DNA of 64,000 nt from Neomoorella carbonis. GTDB taxonomy: Bacteria > Bacillota > DSM-521 > Neomoorellales > Neomoorellaceae. Position numbers and translations under genes: made by a program. How positions within the stretch are numbered: the stretch's first letter is position 1; each line of letters starts with the position of its first letter. Of this stretch, positions 26,765 through 35,242 are shown piece by piece. The stretch is taken from the NCBI RefSeq assembly GCF_045278715.1, contig NZ_CP136420.1, forward strand, positions 1,736,001 to 1,800,000, given 5' to 3'. Below the pieces are notes generated by a model. The model was not told the origin of the DNA. It ran no database searches and saw nothing but the letters and a program-made list of their open reading frames with translations.

Positions 26765-27541
26765 CTAGACGAGGTAATAAACGCTGGGGTGGGTCCCAAG
26801 TTCGGGTTTACGTTGAATGGTATAACGTGCGGCCAGTATCTTTCTCGCCTCAGAGTTGGGGTCGTCCAGGTCTCCAAAGATCAGTGCCCCCGCCGGGCAC
26901 GCATCGACGCACGCCGGCGGTAAGCCGGTGTCAATCCTCTCGACGCAGAAATTGCATTTTTCCACGACACCCTTTTCCCGGGTGGGATACGCCGGGTTTA
27001 TTTCTTTAATAAAAGGCCGCGGGTCGCTAAAGTTAAAGCTCCTGGCGCCGTAAGGGCAGGCAGCCATGCAGTAACGGCAGCCTATGCAACGGTGATAATC
27101 CATCATGACGATGCCGTCCCGGCGTTTGAAGGTTGCCTTCGTGGGGCAGACCCTGACACAAGGCGGGTTTTCACAGTGATTGCAGAGCACGATAAAGGGT
27201 TTGCCTTTGATACTGGCGGCAACGTACTCATGCTCCTGTTCCGGAAAAGCGTTTTCAAAGGGCTCCGTCCAGATCCACTTAATTTCTTCTTCTTTATTGG
27301 CAATATCAGGTATGTTGTGGGCCCTCTGGCAGGCCAGGAAACACTTCCGGCATCCTTCCTGATATTGCGGCCAGCACTTCTGCATATCGATGACCAGGCC
27401 CCACTTCTTGCCGGCCGGGGCTTCTGAACGCGCTATTTCATCCGTGTTGTTGCCAGCGAAGCTTTTAACTGCCGGCCAGATGGTGAGCCCCAGGAGGAAG
27501 GCGCCACTGGCTTTTAAGAAATTTCTCCTGCTCGTTTCCAT
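26765..27541 (-). CDS. dsrO: DsrO, exported ferredoxin-like subunit of DsrMKJOP
   Basis: A Tat signal (SRRNFLKASGAFLLG) starts the protein, so it is exported folded. Four cysteine groups for [4Fe-4S] clusters follow: CWPQYQEGCRKCFLAC, CNHCENPPCVRVC, CIGCRYCMAACPYG and CNFCVERIDTGLPPACVDACP. This is the typical DsrO/HmcB pattern. The ATG at 27541 overlaps the dsrJ stop codon (GTGATGG), indicating coupled translation. Confidence 0.9.
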   Translation of the reverse strand: METSRRNFLKASGAFLLGLTIWPAVKSFAGNNTDEIARSEAPAGKKWGLVIDMQKCWPQYQEGCRKCFLACQRAHNIPDIANKEEEIKWIWTEPFENAFPEQEHEYVAASIKGKPFIVLCNHCENPPCVRVCPTKATFKRRDGIVMMDYHRCIGCRYCMAACPYGARSFNFSDPRPFIKEINPAYPTREKGVVEKCNFCVERIDTGLPPACVDACPAGALIFGDLDDPNSEARKILAARYTIQRKPELGTHPSVYYLV

Positions 27542-27936
27542 CACTTACTCTCCTTTGGCTCAATATGGCAGGTCCAGCAGTCAGGTTGCACATCCAGGTA
27601 ATTATGGCACTGGTCACAAAACTGGGCCTTATTGGCGTGGCATTGCAGGCAGGTCTTCTCCAGGCTCATCTCGTACTCTTTGCCGTTGCTGGCTAAATAA
27701 ATCCTCTTGCCTTCCCGCACAACCTGGGTCCGCCATTCGTCCAGCAGCTTCATGTGGTTGGCCCGCATGTATTCCGTTCCTTCCACACACTGCTTCTCCG
27801 GTAACTCCTGGATGGCCGGTGTGTCCAGGCTGGGGGCCGGTGCCGGGGCGGCTTTACCTGCATTGGCCCAGAAGGGGAAGGTCACCAGGATGATAAACAC
27901 AATCAGGCCGGTAATAATGTAACGGGAATCATTCAC
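27541..27936 (-). CDS. dsrJ: DsrJ, triheme cytochrome c of DsrMKJOP
   Basis: The 131-aa protein has an uncleaved signal anchor (residues ~8-24) and three heme c sites: CLQCH, CDQCH and CWTCH. A separate Cys in KQCVEGTEYMRANHM matches the unusual heme-ligand cysteine of DsrJ. Heme attachment needs the ResB/CcsB pair encoded divergently a few genes away. It overlaps dsrK by 8 nt. Confidence 0.92.
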   Translation of the reverse strand: MNDSRYIITGLIVFIILVTFPFWANAGKAAPAPAPSLDTPAIQELPEKQCVEGTEYMRANHMKLLDEWRTQVVREGKRIYLASNGKEYEMSLEKTCLQCHANKAQFCDQCHNYLDVQPDCWTCHIEPKESK

Positions 27937-29551
27937 CGCCGTTCTCCTCCTTTCCCTTTACAGGCAAAGGTTCTCCCCGCAGTGTTGTTTCCCTTGGGGT
28001 TTCCCCGGTCATTACCAGGGCGTTGCCGACCAGCTCGTGGACGCCGGCAACTGCCACGCCTGGTACCCAGTAGTTCATGAGGGCCGGGAAGACGGCCCGG
28101 TCAACGGCGCAGATGCAGGCCAGCATATTGACACCGTATTTATCCCGGACGTACTTCACCGCGTTGGCCCGGGGGAAGCCGCCGCGCATCCTCATTTCCA
28201 TATATTCATCGGAATTAAGGCCCGACCCGCTGCCGCAGCAGAAGGTCTGCTCCCGGATGGTATTCTCCGGCATCTCATAGAAATTCCGGCAGACATTTTT
28301 AAGGATATAGCGCGGTTCTTCAAAGAGCCCCATGGCCCGGGCCGGGTTGCAGGAGTCATGGAAGGTTACTTTCAGGTGGTCATTGCGGCTGGGATCCAGC
28401 TTAATTTTGTTGTGCCTGATAAGGTCGGCCGTAAATTCCACGATATGGACCATCTTGGTGGACCTGGCATTTTCAAACTTAGTCCCGGTTATGGGGGAAA
28501 CCGGCTCTTCCAGGAAATCGGCCGGGCCGTTCATGGTATCCATGTACTGGTTGATGACCCGCCACATGTGGCCGCATTCGCCGCCCAGGATCCACTTCAC
28601 CCCCAGCCGTTTTGCTTCGGCATACATCTTGGCATTGAGCCTTTTCATCATTTCATGGGAAGTAAACATGCCGAAGTTGCCACCCTCAGATGCGTAGGTG
28701 CTGAAGGTGTAGTCAAGGCCGATTTCATGGAAAAGCATCAGGTAACCCATGAGGGTATAGGTACCGGGATCGGCGAAAACGTCGCCCGAAGGTGCAATGA
28801 AGAGGATTTCGGCACCTTTGCGGTTGAAAGTCGGCTCCACCCTGATACCGGTGATATTTTCAATTTCGTCGACACAGAACTCAACCATATCTTTAAAAGC
28901 GTGGGGTTCAATGCCGACGTGATTACCCGTCCGGTAGCAGTTGGCTACCGGGGCGGCGATCCAGTCGATATTACATCCCACCAGGTTGAGGAGTTCCCTG
29001 GCGATCATGGTGATTTCCGCCGTGTCGATGCCGAAAGGGCAAAAAACTGAACAACGGCGGCATTCGGTGCACTGGAAGAAGTAGTAGTACCATTCCTTCA
29101 GGACGTCCAGGGTCAGTTCCCTGGCCCCGAAGAGTTTTCCCAGGAGCTTGCCCGCCGTCGTAAAATCCTTGCGATACACCGAGCGGAGCAGTTCGGCCCT
29201 CAAGACCGGCATATTCTTGGGATCCCCGGTACCGATGAAGAAGTGGCATTTGTCGGCACAGGCGCCGCAGCGCACACAGGCATCCATAAAGATTTGTAAG
29301 GAACGGAACCGCCCCAGCCGTTCCCTCAGGCCTTCCAGGATAATTTCCCGCCAGTTTTCCGGGAGTTTCCAATCCTCGTCCTCCGGGGACCATTCCCGGG
29401 GGTTGGGGAGGCCGACGGCTTCCAAATTTTTGGGTTTGGCGCCATAGAGGTAGGTTCCGCGCCTGAATTTTACCGGGGTATCCATCCACCCCGTGCGCGG
29501 CGGTTTATAATTTATCGCCAGTAGCTCATCAGGTTTCGGCAGCGAGGCCAT
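27929..29551 (-). CDS. dsrK: DsrK, HdrD-like Fe-S catalytic subunit of DsrMKJOP
   Basis: The 540-aa protein has two [4Fe-4S] motifs (CVRCGACADKC with a later Cys; CTECRRCSVFCP) and a CCG domain (HDSCNPAR and CCGSGSGLNSDEY) that holds a noncubane cluster in HdrB/HdrD relatives. DsrK is thought to reduce the DsrC trisulfide made by DsrAB. It follows the RsbRD-domain gene by 17 nt. A second DsrK-like protein is encoded at 45132-46508. Confidence 0.92.
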   Translation of the reverse strand: MASLPKPDELLAINYKPPRTGWMDTPVKFRRGTYLYGAKPKNLEAVGLPNPREWSPEDEDWKLPENWREIILEGLRERLGRFRSLQIFMDACVRCGACADKCHFFIGTGDPKNMPVLRAELLRSVYRKDFTTAGKLLGKLFGARELTLDVLKEWYYYFFQCTECRRCSVFCPFGIDTAEITMIARELLNLVGCNIDWIAAPVANCYRTGNHVGIEPHAFKDMVEFCVDEIENITGIRVEPTFNRKGAEILFIAPSGDVFADPGTYTLMGYLMLFHEIGLDYTFSTYASEGGNFGMFTSHEMMKRLNAKMYAEAKRLGVKWILGGECGHMWRVINQYMDTMNGPADFLEEPVSPITGTKFENARSTKMVHIVEFTADLIRHNKIKLDPSRNDHLKVTFHDSCNPARAMGLFEEPRYILKNVCRNFYEMPENTIREQTFCCGSGSGLNSDEYMEMRMRGGFPRANAVKYVRDKYGVNMLACICAVDRAVFPALMNYWVPGVAVAGVHELVGNALVMTGETPRETTLRGEPLPVKGKEENGGE

Positions 29552-29567
29552 TTTCCCACCTTCTCAA

Positions 29568-30098
29568 TTACGGGATATTTATATTCAGATTAGCCCTTTG
29601 CAGTAACCTGGTGGTTCTGTTTTTAATCTCCTCGATCTTGATTTCCCAGAGCTGCTCCCGGCATTGCATATAAATATCGAAGGCAAGGAGGGCCAGCTCT
29701 TCAAGACGGGTTTCTAATTCTTCCAGAGAAAGGCCCTTTTCCTGGATTTCACCGGCCAGTTCCTCCTTGAGGACATGCTCTAACTGGAAAATAAAGGCGA
29801 CGGCCTGGGAAGGAGAAAAGTCCTGGACCGCCCTGATCCTGATAATACTATCAAGATAGGACCTGACCCTGCCGGCGTCCATCCCTGCAAGGATCTCCTC
29901 GTAAAGGCCCTCTAGTCCATGATAGATTGTCGTCCCCACCGGATTGGCGAAAGGATCCTGTTCTTCCCGCAAAAACCGGGCCGTTTCCGCGGGGTAAGAG
30001 TCCAGGATTCTCTGATACCACTTTTGTAAAATGGTGCTTTTCCTTTTGGTTAAAATTTCGTGGGTACCTGGCAAAATATTATTTCTGCCGTCTTTCAC
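29568..30098 (-). CDS. RsbRD N-terminal-type domain protein at the head of the dsrKJOPM operon
   Basis: The 176-aa, all-helical protein begins with ILTKRKSTILQKWYQRILDSYP, typical of the RsbRD N-terminal domain found in stressosome co-antagonists. No STAS domain follows. Stand-alone proteins of this type are found next to DsrK genes in sulfate reducers, so it may sense redox or sulfur state or assist complex assembly. That role is inferred. The start is GTG with GAGGGAAG upstream, and the SigH-like element lies ~56 nt before it. Confidence 0.75.
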   Translation of the reverse strand: MKDGRNNILPGTHEILTKRKSTILQKWYQRILDSYPAETARFLREEQDPFANPVGTTIYHGLEGLYEEILAGMDAGRVRSYLDSIIRIRAVQDFSPSQAVAFIFQLEHVLKEELAGEIQEKGLSLEELETRLEELALLAFDIYMQCREQLWEIKIEEIKNRTTRLLQRANLNINIP

Positions 30099-30153
30099 AA
30101 ACTTCCCTCAATCCCTTCGTTCACCGGAGCACTACTTTTGGTATTTTTAATTT

Positions 30154-30182
30154 TAGTTCGCTATTTCTCTTAAAATTCCTGC
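30154..30182 (-). promoter_or_regulatory. SigH-like promoter of the dsrKJOPM operon
   Basis: On the minus strand GCAGGAA, exactly 15 nt, CGAACTA. A 33-nt stretch here (30152-30184) is identical to 38182-38214 upstream of dsrA. Confidence 0.65.
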
Positions 30183-30289
30183 TGCTGGTAGAAATATTTT
30201 TTGTACTTGTAAAAATGCCTGCTGGTGCCGGCCTGTTCCCGTTGACCACTGTACGGCCGCTGGTGTATACTCATTCTAAAACCGGGGTG

Positions 30290-31318
30290 ATGGTTTTGTC
30301 CGGTAACAACCGGGAACGCCCGTATTTTGCCTTTTTATCATCCATGAAACTGGGACTTTTGCTTTTATTGCTCCTGGGAGTCCTGGCTTCCCTGGGGAGC
30401 TTCCTTCCCCAGGGCCAGCCCGCGGGGTTCTACCGTGCTTATTACGGAGATGTACCGGGAAGGTTGATCGTCCTCCTGTCCCTGGACCATTTATACCGCA
30501 GCTGGTGGTTTATAGCCTTAGGAGCGCTTTTAGCCGTCAATATCTTGACCTGCTCTCTGCGGCGGATTAAAAAAGCCCCGAGCCTGCGTAGCTGGGGGTC
30601 CGTCATCCTGCACTTAAGTATCCTGGTTATCCTGGCCGGGGCGGTCATATCCGGGGTCATGGCCCGGCATGCCTATGTCGAAATCGGCGCCGGCGACAGC
30701 CTCGACCTGGCCGCCAGGGGCTTCCCGGGCTATGCCTTAAGAGTTAAGGAGTTTAAAATTGAATATTACGAAAACTTCCAGCCCAAACAGTACATTAGCA
30801 GCGTTTCCCTTAAAACAGCTGACGGCCAGGAAATTGAACGTGAAATACAGGTAAACCGTCCGTTAAAATTTAAGGGTTTGAAAATTTACCAGACCAGTTA
30901 CGGCTGGCTGGCCCGGGGACAGGCCGTTATTAACGGTAAAGCGGTACCTTTTGACCTGCCCAGTGGCCGGGGTCTCGACATCGACCCGGGCAAAAATGTA
31001 AGGCTGGTCTTTTTCTTTATTCCTGATTTTGATGAACAGGGGGGCAGGTTACATTCACGTTCACCCCTGCCAAATAACCCCAGGCTGGTGGCTATGCTTT
31101 TCCAGGATCAACAAGTAAAGGCGAGGGAAGTGCTGGCCGAGAAGGAGACAAAAGCCGTCGGCGGTTATCCCGTTACCTTTTCCGGCTACCGTTATTACAC
31201 CGGACTTGAGATCAAAAAAGACCCCGGCGTTGGCATACTTTACGCCGGCTTCGTCATCCTGCTGGTGGGATTGGTCATCAGGTACCTGGTACCGGAAAAG
31301 CATGAGAGGTGGCGCTAA
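30290..31318 (+). CDS. resB: ResB-family cytochrome c maturation protein
   Basis: The ~342-aa protein has an N-terminal membrane pair (SSMKLGLLLLLLLGVLASLGSF), a helix near SLDHLYRSWWFIALGALLAV, one after SWGSVILHLSILVILAG, a large extracytoplasmic domain and a final C-terminal helix. That is the ResB/Ccs1 plan of system II heme attachment. The start is uncertain: ATG 30290, or TTG 30296 with GGGGTGA upstream. A much longer in-frame region before it overlaps the divergent operon's leader and is not coding-like. It should deliver and attach heme to DsrJ. Confidence 0.85.
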   Translation: MVLSGNNRERPYFAFLSSMKLGLLLLLLLGVLASLGSFLPQGQPAGFYRAYYGDVPGRLIVLLSLDHLYRSWWFIALGALLAVNILTCSLRRIKKAPSLRSWGSVILHLSILVILAGAVISGVMARHAYVEIGAGDSLDLAARGFPGYALRVKEFKIEYYENFQPKQYISSVSLKTADGQEIEREIQVNRPLKFKGLKIYQTSYGWLARGQAVINGKAVPFDLPSGRGLDIDPGKNVRLVFFFIPDFDEQGGRLHSRSPLPNNPRLVAMLFQDQQVKAREVLAEKETKAVGGYPVTFSGYRYYTGLEIKKDPGVGILYAGFVILLVGLVIRYLVPEKHERWR

Positions 31319-31321
31319 GTT

Positions 31322-32125
31322 ATGGAAGCTAATTTCAATCTTCTAGCCTATATTTTTTTGCTGGCGGCCGTAATTTTAAGCCTGATCACCTTGTGGCGTT
31401 CTAATAGATTTACCTCTCCCCTGGCCCAGGCGGCCCTCATCATGTCCTTTGCTTCCCTTACCCTGGCCCTGGTGCTGCGCAGTATTACCGCCGGCAGGCT
31501 CCCCTTGGCTACTTTGTATGAATTTGCCCTCCTGTTTGCCTGGGGTATACTCCTGTTTTATCTTATCTCGCGCAGGATGATTAAATCAGACCTGCTAACG
31601 GTTCTAATAGCGCTCCTGGAAGTAATTATCCTTTCCTATAGCAACACCTTATCTTCCGGTCCCAGGCCCCTGATGCCGGCCCTGCAGAGTATCTGGCTGC
31701 AGTTTCATGTTCTTACGGCCATCATTGCTTACGGCGCCTTTAGCCTTTCCTTTTGCCTGGGTCTTATCTACCTGCTCAAAGAAAAGGGATACGAAGGCAT
31801 CGGCGCAAGTGTCCTGCCATCCCTGGCCAAACTCGATAACCTCCTCCACTGGTCGGTAGCAGTAGGATTCCCCTTTATGACCCTGGTTCTCATCACGGGA
31901 GCCGTCTGGGCCGAAGAGGTCTGGGGCAGGTGGTGGGGCTGGGACCCCAAGGAAACCTGGGCCTTAATTACCTGGCTGATTTACGCCGCTTATCTCCACG
32001 CCCGGAAAACATACGGCTGGCGGGGGAAAAGGGCCGCCATTATGGCCATCGTGGGCTTTCTGGCAGTACTCTTCACCTTGTTTGGCGTCTCACTGCTCCT
32101 TCCCGGAGCCCACAGCTATGTCTAG
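31322..32125 (+). CDS. ccsB: CcsB/ResC-family cytochrome c maturation protein
   Basis: The 267-aa protein has seven to eight membrane helices and the heme-handling Trp-rich motif WGRWWGWDPKETW near residue 200, with conserved flanking His residues. With ResB, 3 nt upstream, it forms the system II heme channel and cytochrome c synthase. Its position divergent from dsrKJOPM links it to the triheme DsrJ. Confidence 0.9.
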   Translation: MEANFNLLAYIFLLAAVILSLITLWRSNRFTSPLAQAALIMSFASLTLALVLRSITAGRLPLATLYEFALLFAWGILLFYLISRRMIKSDLLTVLIALLEVIILSYSNTLSSGPRPLMPALQSIWLQFHVLTAIIAYGAFSLSFCLGLIYLLKEKGYEGIGASVLPSLAKLDNLLHWSVAVGFPFMTLVLITGAVWAEEVWGRWWGWDPKETWALITWLIYAAYLHARKTYGWRGKRAAIMAIVGFLAVLFTLFGVSLLLPGAHSYV

Positions 32126-32127
32126 CT

Positions 32128-32718
32128 TCAGGCCAGGCCTTCAAACCTGCGGGCGGCGGCCAGCACCTTCTGGATATAGGCCTGCGTTTCCCGGTAAGGA
32201 GGAACGCCGCCGTAACGTTTAACTGCGCCGGGTCCGGCGTTGTAGGCTGCCAGGGCAAGGGTAAGATCTCCCTGGAAGCGGTCCAGCAGCTGCCTTAAGT
32301 ACCTGGCGCCGCCATCCAGGTTGGCTTCCGGATTGAATGGATCTGTCACCCCCAGGGCCCTGGCCGTCGCCGGCATGAGCTGCATGAGCCCCATGGCTCC
32401 GGCTGCTGATACCGCCCGGGGATTAAAGCCGGACTCCACCGCCACTACCCCCTGGAGCAGGGCTGCCGGCAGGTTGTACCTGGCCGCCACCCGGCTGATG
32501 AGGTCCTTAAAGCCAGACGCTGGCGAGCTGCGCTCCCCATGACGAGAGTTATGGGGGGGTACCCCTACTGCCTGGGATTGTCCCTCTTCCAGTTGTGCCA
32601 GGAGCATCAGATAAAAAAGGAGGTTGAAGCTATCCTTAAGGCTCCCGGTATTACCTGCCGCCGTGGCCTGCATTTTCGCCCAGGCTCCAATCAGCGGCGC
32701 TATGGTACTGATATCCAT
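32128..32718 (-). CDS. SLT-type lytic transglycosylase
   Basis: The C-terminal ~120 residues are the goose-lysozyme-like SLT fold: AVVAVESGFNPRAVSAAGAMGLMQLMPATA with the catalytic Glu, then NLDGGARYL and ALAAYNAGPGAVKRYGG. There is no signal peptide, which is common for such short clostridial enzymes. AAGGAGA sets the ATG at 32718; ten residues upstream are not coding-like. It ends 2 nt from the convergent ccsB stop. Confidence 0.88.
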   Translation of the reverse strand: MDISTIAPLIGAWAKMQATAAGNTGSLKDSFNLLFYLMLLAQLEEGQSQAVGVPPHNSRHGERSSPASGFKDLISRVAARYNLPAALLQGVVAVESGFNPRAVSAAGAMGLMQLMPATARALGVTDPFNPEANLDGGARYLRQLLDRFQGDLTLALAAYNAGPGAVKRYGGVPPYRETQAYIQKVLAAARRFEGLA

Positions 32719-32804
32719 ACCTGTCTCCTTTCTACCCGGCACCTGCACCCATTATATCATAATCGCCGGCAAGCAGGGATAGTTTATCCTGAAGATGCCG
32801 GTTG

Positions 32805-32833
32805 TTGACGTTAATCTCCGGCATTGTTACAAT
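32805..32833 (+). promoter_or_regulatory. SigA-type promoter for the FmdB/HEAT genes
   Basis: TTGACG (32805-32810), 17 nt, TACAAT (32828-32833), followed ~45 nt later by the FmdB start codon with TTGGAGGAAA. Confidence 0.7.
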
Positions 32834-32877
32834 AAACAAAACGAACCTAAAAAAGAGTTATTTTTGGAGGAAAAAGA

Positions 32878-33123
32878 ATGCCTATCTACGAATTTCGTTG
32901 CCTGGCGTGCGGGAAACTCTTTGAAAAGCATTTTGCCAGCATGCACGAAAAGGTCGAACTTCAATGTCCGGAATGCCGTTCCCAGTCCCTGGAGAGGGTA
33001 ATCAGCCGGGTTAATTTTATCACCCGTTCGGGAAAGGGTGAGCAAAAACCAAAGCTCACAACCAAATCCTGCAGCCCCGGCAGCAACTGTATGACCCTGG
33101 ATCTTCCGGGACCTGAAGATTAA
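32878..33123 (+). CDS. FmdB-family zinc-ribbon protein
   Basis: The 81-aa protein starts MPIYEFRC and has two Cys-x-x-Cys knuckles (CLACGKLFE and CPECRSQSLERV), the standard FmdB ribbon. The tail (CSPGSNC) adds two Cys. FmdB proteins are proposed regulators or small metal-binding proteins. It is followed by a HEAT protein; both stand between two dsr blocks. Confidence 0.85.
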   Translation: MPIYEFRCLACGKLFEKHFASMHEKVELQCPECRSQSLERVISRVNFITRSGKGEQKPKLTTKSCSPGSNCMTLDLPGPED

Positions 33124-33154
33124 GAGCAGGGAAAACGAGGAGAGGGTAACTTAA

Positions 33155-34234
33155 ATGAAGAGGAAGCTTGCCCTCAATCCGGCCTGCCCCTTTTGCGGGT
33201 TGCCCGTTGCCAGGCCTAAAGAGCAGGTTACCCACCGGCCGAACGAAATGCCAGTAGGGTCATGTTCCTGCGGCGCGGTCTATGCCTGCGATGTAACCGG
33301 CCACAATCTGGGAGCGGCTTTCATAGAAGCCCTGGTCTTCAGCTGTAACATGGACTGGGATCTGGCTTGGGGCCTGCTTCCGGAAGAAGATTACCTGGAA
33401 AAAGTGGTTGAGAACTACGACTATGAAACGCATTTAATCGTTCCCGACGGGTTTTATGAGGGCAGAAGAATCTCCGGCACCCTCTATTTCATTAAACTGC
33501 ACCCGGACATCCTCGAGTTTACCCTTCAAGGTGTGCAAAAAAAATTGGCGCGGGCCGCCGCCATTTCCTCTAAAGCATCTATGGCACCCCGGGGCGAAAA
33601 GAAGTTCACTAAAAAGGAAATCGAAGCCCTGGTAAAGGAATATCAGGTGGAAACCCTGTCAAATATAGCCAGGTCTGACTGCCGCCTCATCAGGGACCTG
33701 CAGCGGCTTCTCTATAGCAGCGATGAGTTGCTGCGCTTGCGGGCCGCCGATATTTTGGGTAAAGTTGCTGCCATTATTGCAGAGAAGAAGCCGCAAACCA
33801 TTGCCAGGCTGCTGCAGCAATTATTAACCTCTGTCACAGATCCCGGTGCTTCAGGCTGGGGGGCCATCGACGCCGCCGGCGCCATTATCGCCAGCGTCCC
33901 CGAAACCTTTGCTGGATACATTCCAGTCTTGTACCAGTTGCTGGCGGACACAACCCTCCGGCCCCGGGCCCTGCGGGCCATCAGCAGTATTGCCCGGGTG
34001 AAACCCGATCTCATCCGCCCGGCCAGCTTGCGCTTTCTCCAGTTTCTCCAGGACCCGGATCCTGAAACCCGCGGCTATACGGCCTGGCTCCTCGGCAACT
34101 TAGGCGCGGCAGCAGCCAGGGATATGCTGGAGGGCCTCCTTGAGGACGGGCAACCGGTAACTTTTTACGAGAGCGGTACCTTGCAAAAAAAGACCGTGGG
34201 TCTACTGGCGTCTGAAGCCCTGGCCAGAATGTGA
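33155..34234 (+). CDS. HEAT-repeat protein with N-terminal cysteine ribbon (DVU0298-like)
   Basis: The 359-aa protein has an N-terminal ribbon with CPFCGLPVARP and CSCGAVYACD, a middle domain, and C-terminal HEAT-like helical repeats from about residue 165 (LRDLQRLLYSSDELLRLRAADILGKVA, DPDPETRGYTAWLLGNLG). It resembles the DVU0298 group known from sulfate reducers. That family match is from memory and not searched. It probably acts as a protein-binding scaffold, perhaps in assembly of the dsr machinery. Its last 33 nt overlap the convergent TPR gene. Confidence 0.7.
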   Translation: MKRKLALNPACPFCGLPVARPKEQVTHRPNEMPVGSCSCGAVYACDVTGHNLGAAFIEALVFSCNMDWDLAWGLLPEEDYLEKVVENYDYETHLIVPDGFYEGRRISGTLYFIKLHPDILEFTLQGVQKKLARAAAISSKASMAPRGEKKFTKKEIEALVKEYQVETLSNIARSDCRLIRDLQRLLYSSDELLRLRAADILGKVAAIIAEKKPQTIARLLQQLLTSVTDPGASGWGAIDAAGAIIASVPETFAGYIPVLYQLLADTTLRPRALRAISSIARVKPDLIRPASLRFLQFLQDPDPETRGYTAWLLGNLGAAAARDMLEGLLEDGQPVTFYESGTLQKKTVGLLASEALARM

Positions 34235-34867
34235 TCCGCCCTCACCTTTACGATAGGGTTGCAGTTTTTTGAGAAATTCCGGGTGAACCTCAAACCCGAG
34301 TTCAAGGGCCCGGTCAACGTGTTCAATGGCCCTGGCAAAATCCCCGTTTAAATAATAGGCATAGGCGAGATTATTATGCCCCAGGGCAAAATCCGGAGCA
34401 ATTTCCAGCAACTTGTGGCAGGTGGCGATGGCCTTGTCTATGTCACCCTGCTGGAGATAACAATTGGCCAGGTTATTCCATGCCTGGACGATCCTGGGGT
34501 TCAACTCAATGGCCTTCTCCAGGGCAGCAATGGCCTCCTCAGTCCTGCCCATCTGGGAATAAGCAAACCCCAGGTTGGCATAACCCCGCGCATACCGCGG
34601 CTCGATGGCGATGGCCCTTGCGTTGGCTTCGACTACTTTTTCCATCTCTCCTTTTTGCCAGTAGATGTAGCCCAGGTTTACATAAGCCTCAAACATGCGG
34701 CCGCTGCTGGCAATAGCTTCTTCAAAGGCTGCAATTGCCTCATCCCATTTCCCCTGCTGCATGTAGAAAACCCCCAGGTTGTAGAGAGCTGTGGCGCAAC
34801 CGGGGTTTTCCGCCAGTATTCGCTTTTGCCCGGCTATAAAGGCCTCAAAGTCTTGTGCTTCCGGCAT
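34202..34867 (-). CDS. TPR-repeat protein
   Basis: The 221-aa protein holds about five tetratricopeptide repeats with the usual A-x-x-x-L-G-x-x-Y and EEAIAALEKAIELNP units (residues ~20-200). It has no signal peptide and no membrane helix, so it is a cytoplasmic scaffold. Partners are unknown. It lies after the dsrABD terminator, with its own AAGGG site, and overlaps the end of the HEAT gene. Confidence 0.85.
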   Translation of the reverse strand: MPEAQDFEAFIAGQKRILAENPGCATALYNLGVFYMQQGKWDEAIAAFEEAIASSGRMFEAYVNLGYIYWQKGEMEKVVEANARAIAIEPRYARGYANLGFAYSQMGRTEEAIAALEKAIELNPRIVQAWNNLANCYLQQGDIDKAIATCHKLLEIAPDFALGHNNLAYAYYLNGDFARAIEHVDRALELGFEVHPEFLKKLQPYRKGEGGSHSGQGFRRQ

Positions 34868-34897
34868 ACCTTTCGCCCTTCCTGTAATGGTTAATAT

Positions 34898-34936
34898 AAG
34901 GAGAGGCTGCTATTTGATCGCTGGCAGCCTCTCCTT
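34898..34936 (-). terminator. Hairpin ending the dsrABD operon
   Basis: AAGGAGAGGCTGC (34898-34910) and GCAGCCTCTCCTT (34924-34936) pair over 13 bp. It lies ~40 nt past dsrD; the T-tract is weak. Confidence 0.7.
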
Positions 34937-34977
34937 GCTGAGGGACTCCGTTTAAGCGTGTGGTTTAAAGTCCCTTC

Positions 34978-35211
34978 CTACTGATCTTCAGTTATGCCCC
35001 TTCCCTTTAAACCATACATGGTGGTGCTACCGGTTGAGAAGTAGATCAATTTTTCTTCGTTAACCAGCTCCGTAGCGGCCTTTTTAATGTCCCTCATTTT
35101 GGCGTCCGGGATCTTGGCCTGGACGGCCTTTTCCAGGTCCTTGAAATAAAACTTGCTCTTCTTACTGGTCTCGGCATATTCGAGGATGGCCTTTTTAATC
35201 TCCTCCATCAT
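34978..35211 (-). CDS. dsrD: DsrD, activator of dissimilatory sulfite reductase
   Basis: The 77-aa protein has the winged-helix DsrD fold and family residues (KSKFYFKDLEKA, KKAATELVNEEKLIYFSTGSTTMYGLKG). DsrD is reported to speed up sulfite reduction by DsrAB rather than binding DNA. It follows dsrB by 31 nt. Its presence marks the first dsrAB pair as the reductive (respiratory) type; oxidative sulfur bacteria lack it. Confidence 0.93.
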   Translation of the reverse strand: MMEEIKKAILEYAETSKKSKFYFKDLEKAVQAKIPDAKMRDIKKAATELVNEEKLIYFSTGSTTMYGLKGRGITEDQ

Positions 35212-35242
35212 TGCTCATAACCCCCCTTTTCACCAGGCAAGT

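Noticed and set aside
28037..29050. A 337-codon plus-strand frame opposite dsrK
   Set aside because: It is fully antisense to a gene with clear Fe-S motifs; the product has no recognisable domain or ribosome site.
29927..30289. N-terminal extension of ResB
   Set aside because: It overlaps the divergent RsbRD gene and its promoter and has no family resemblance.
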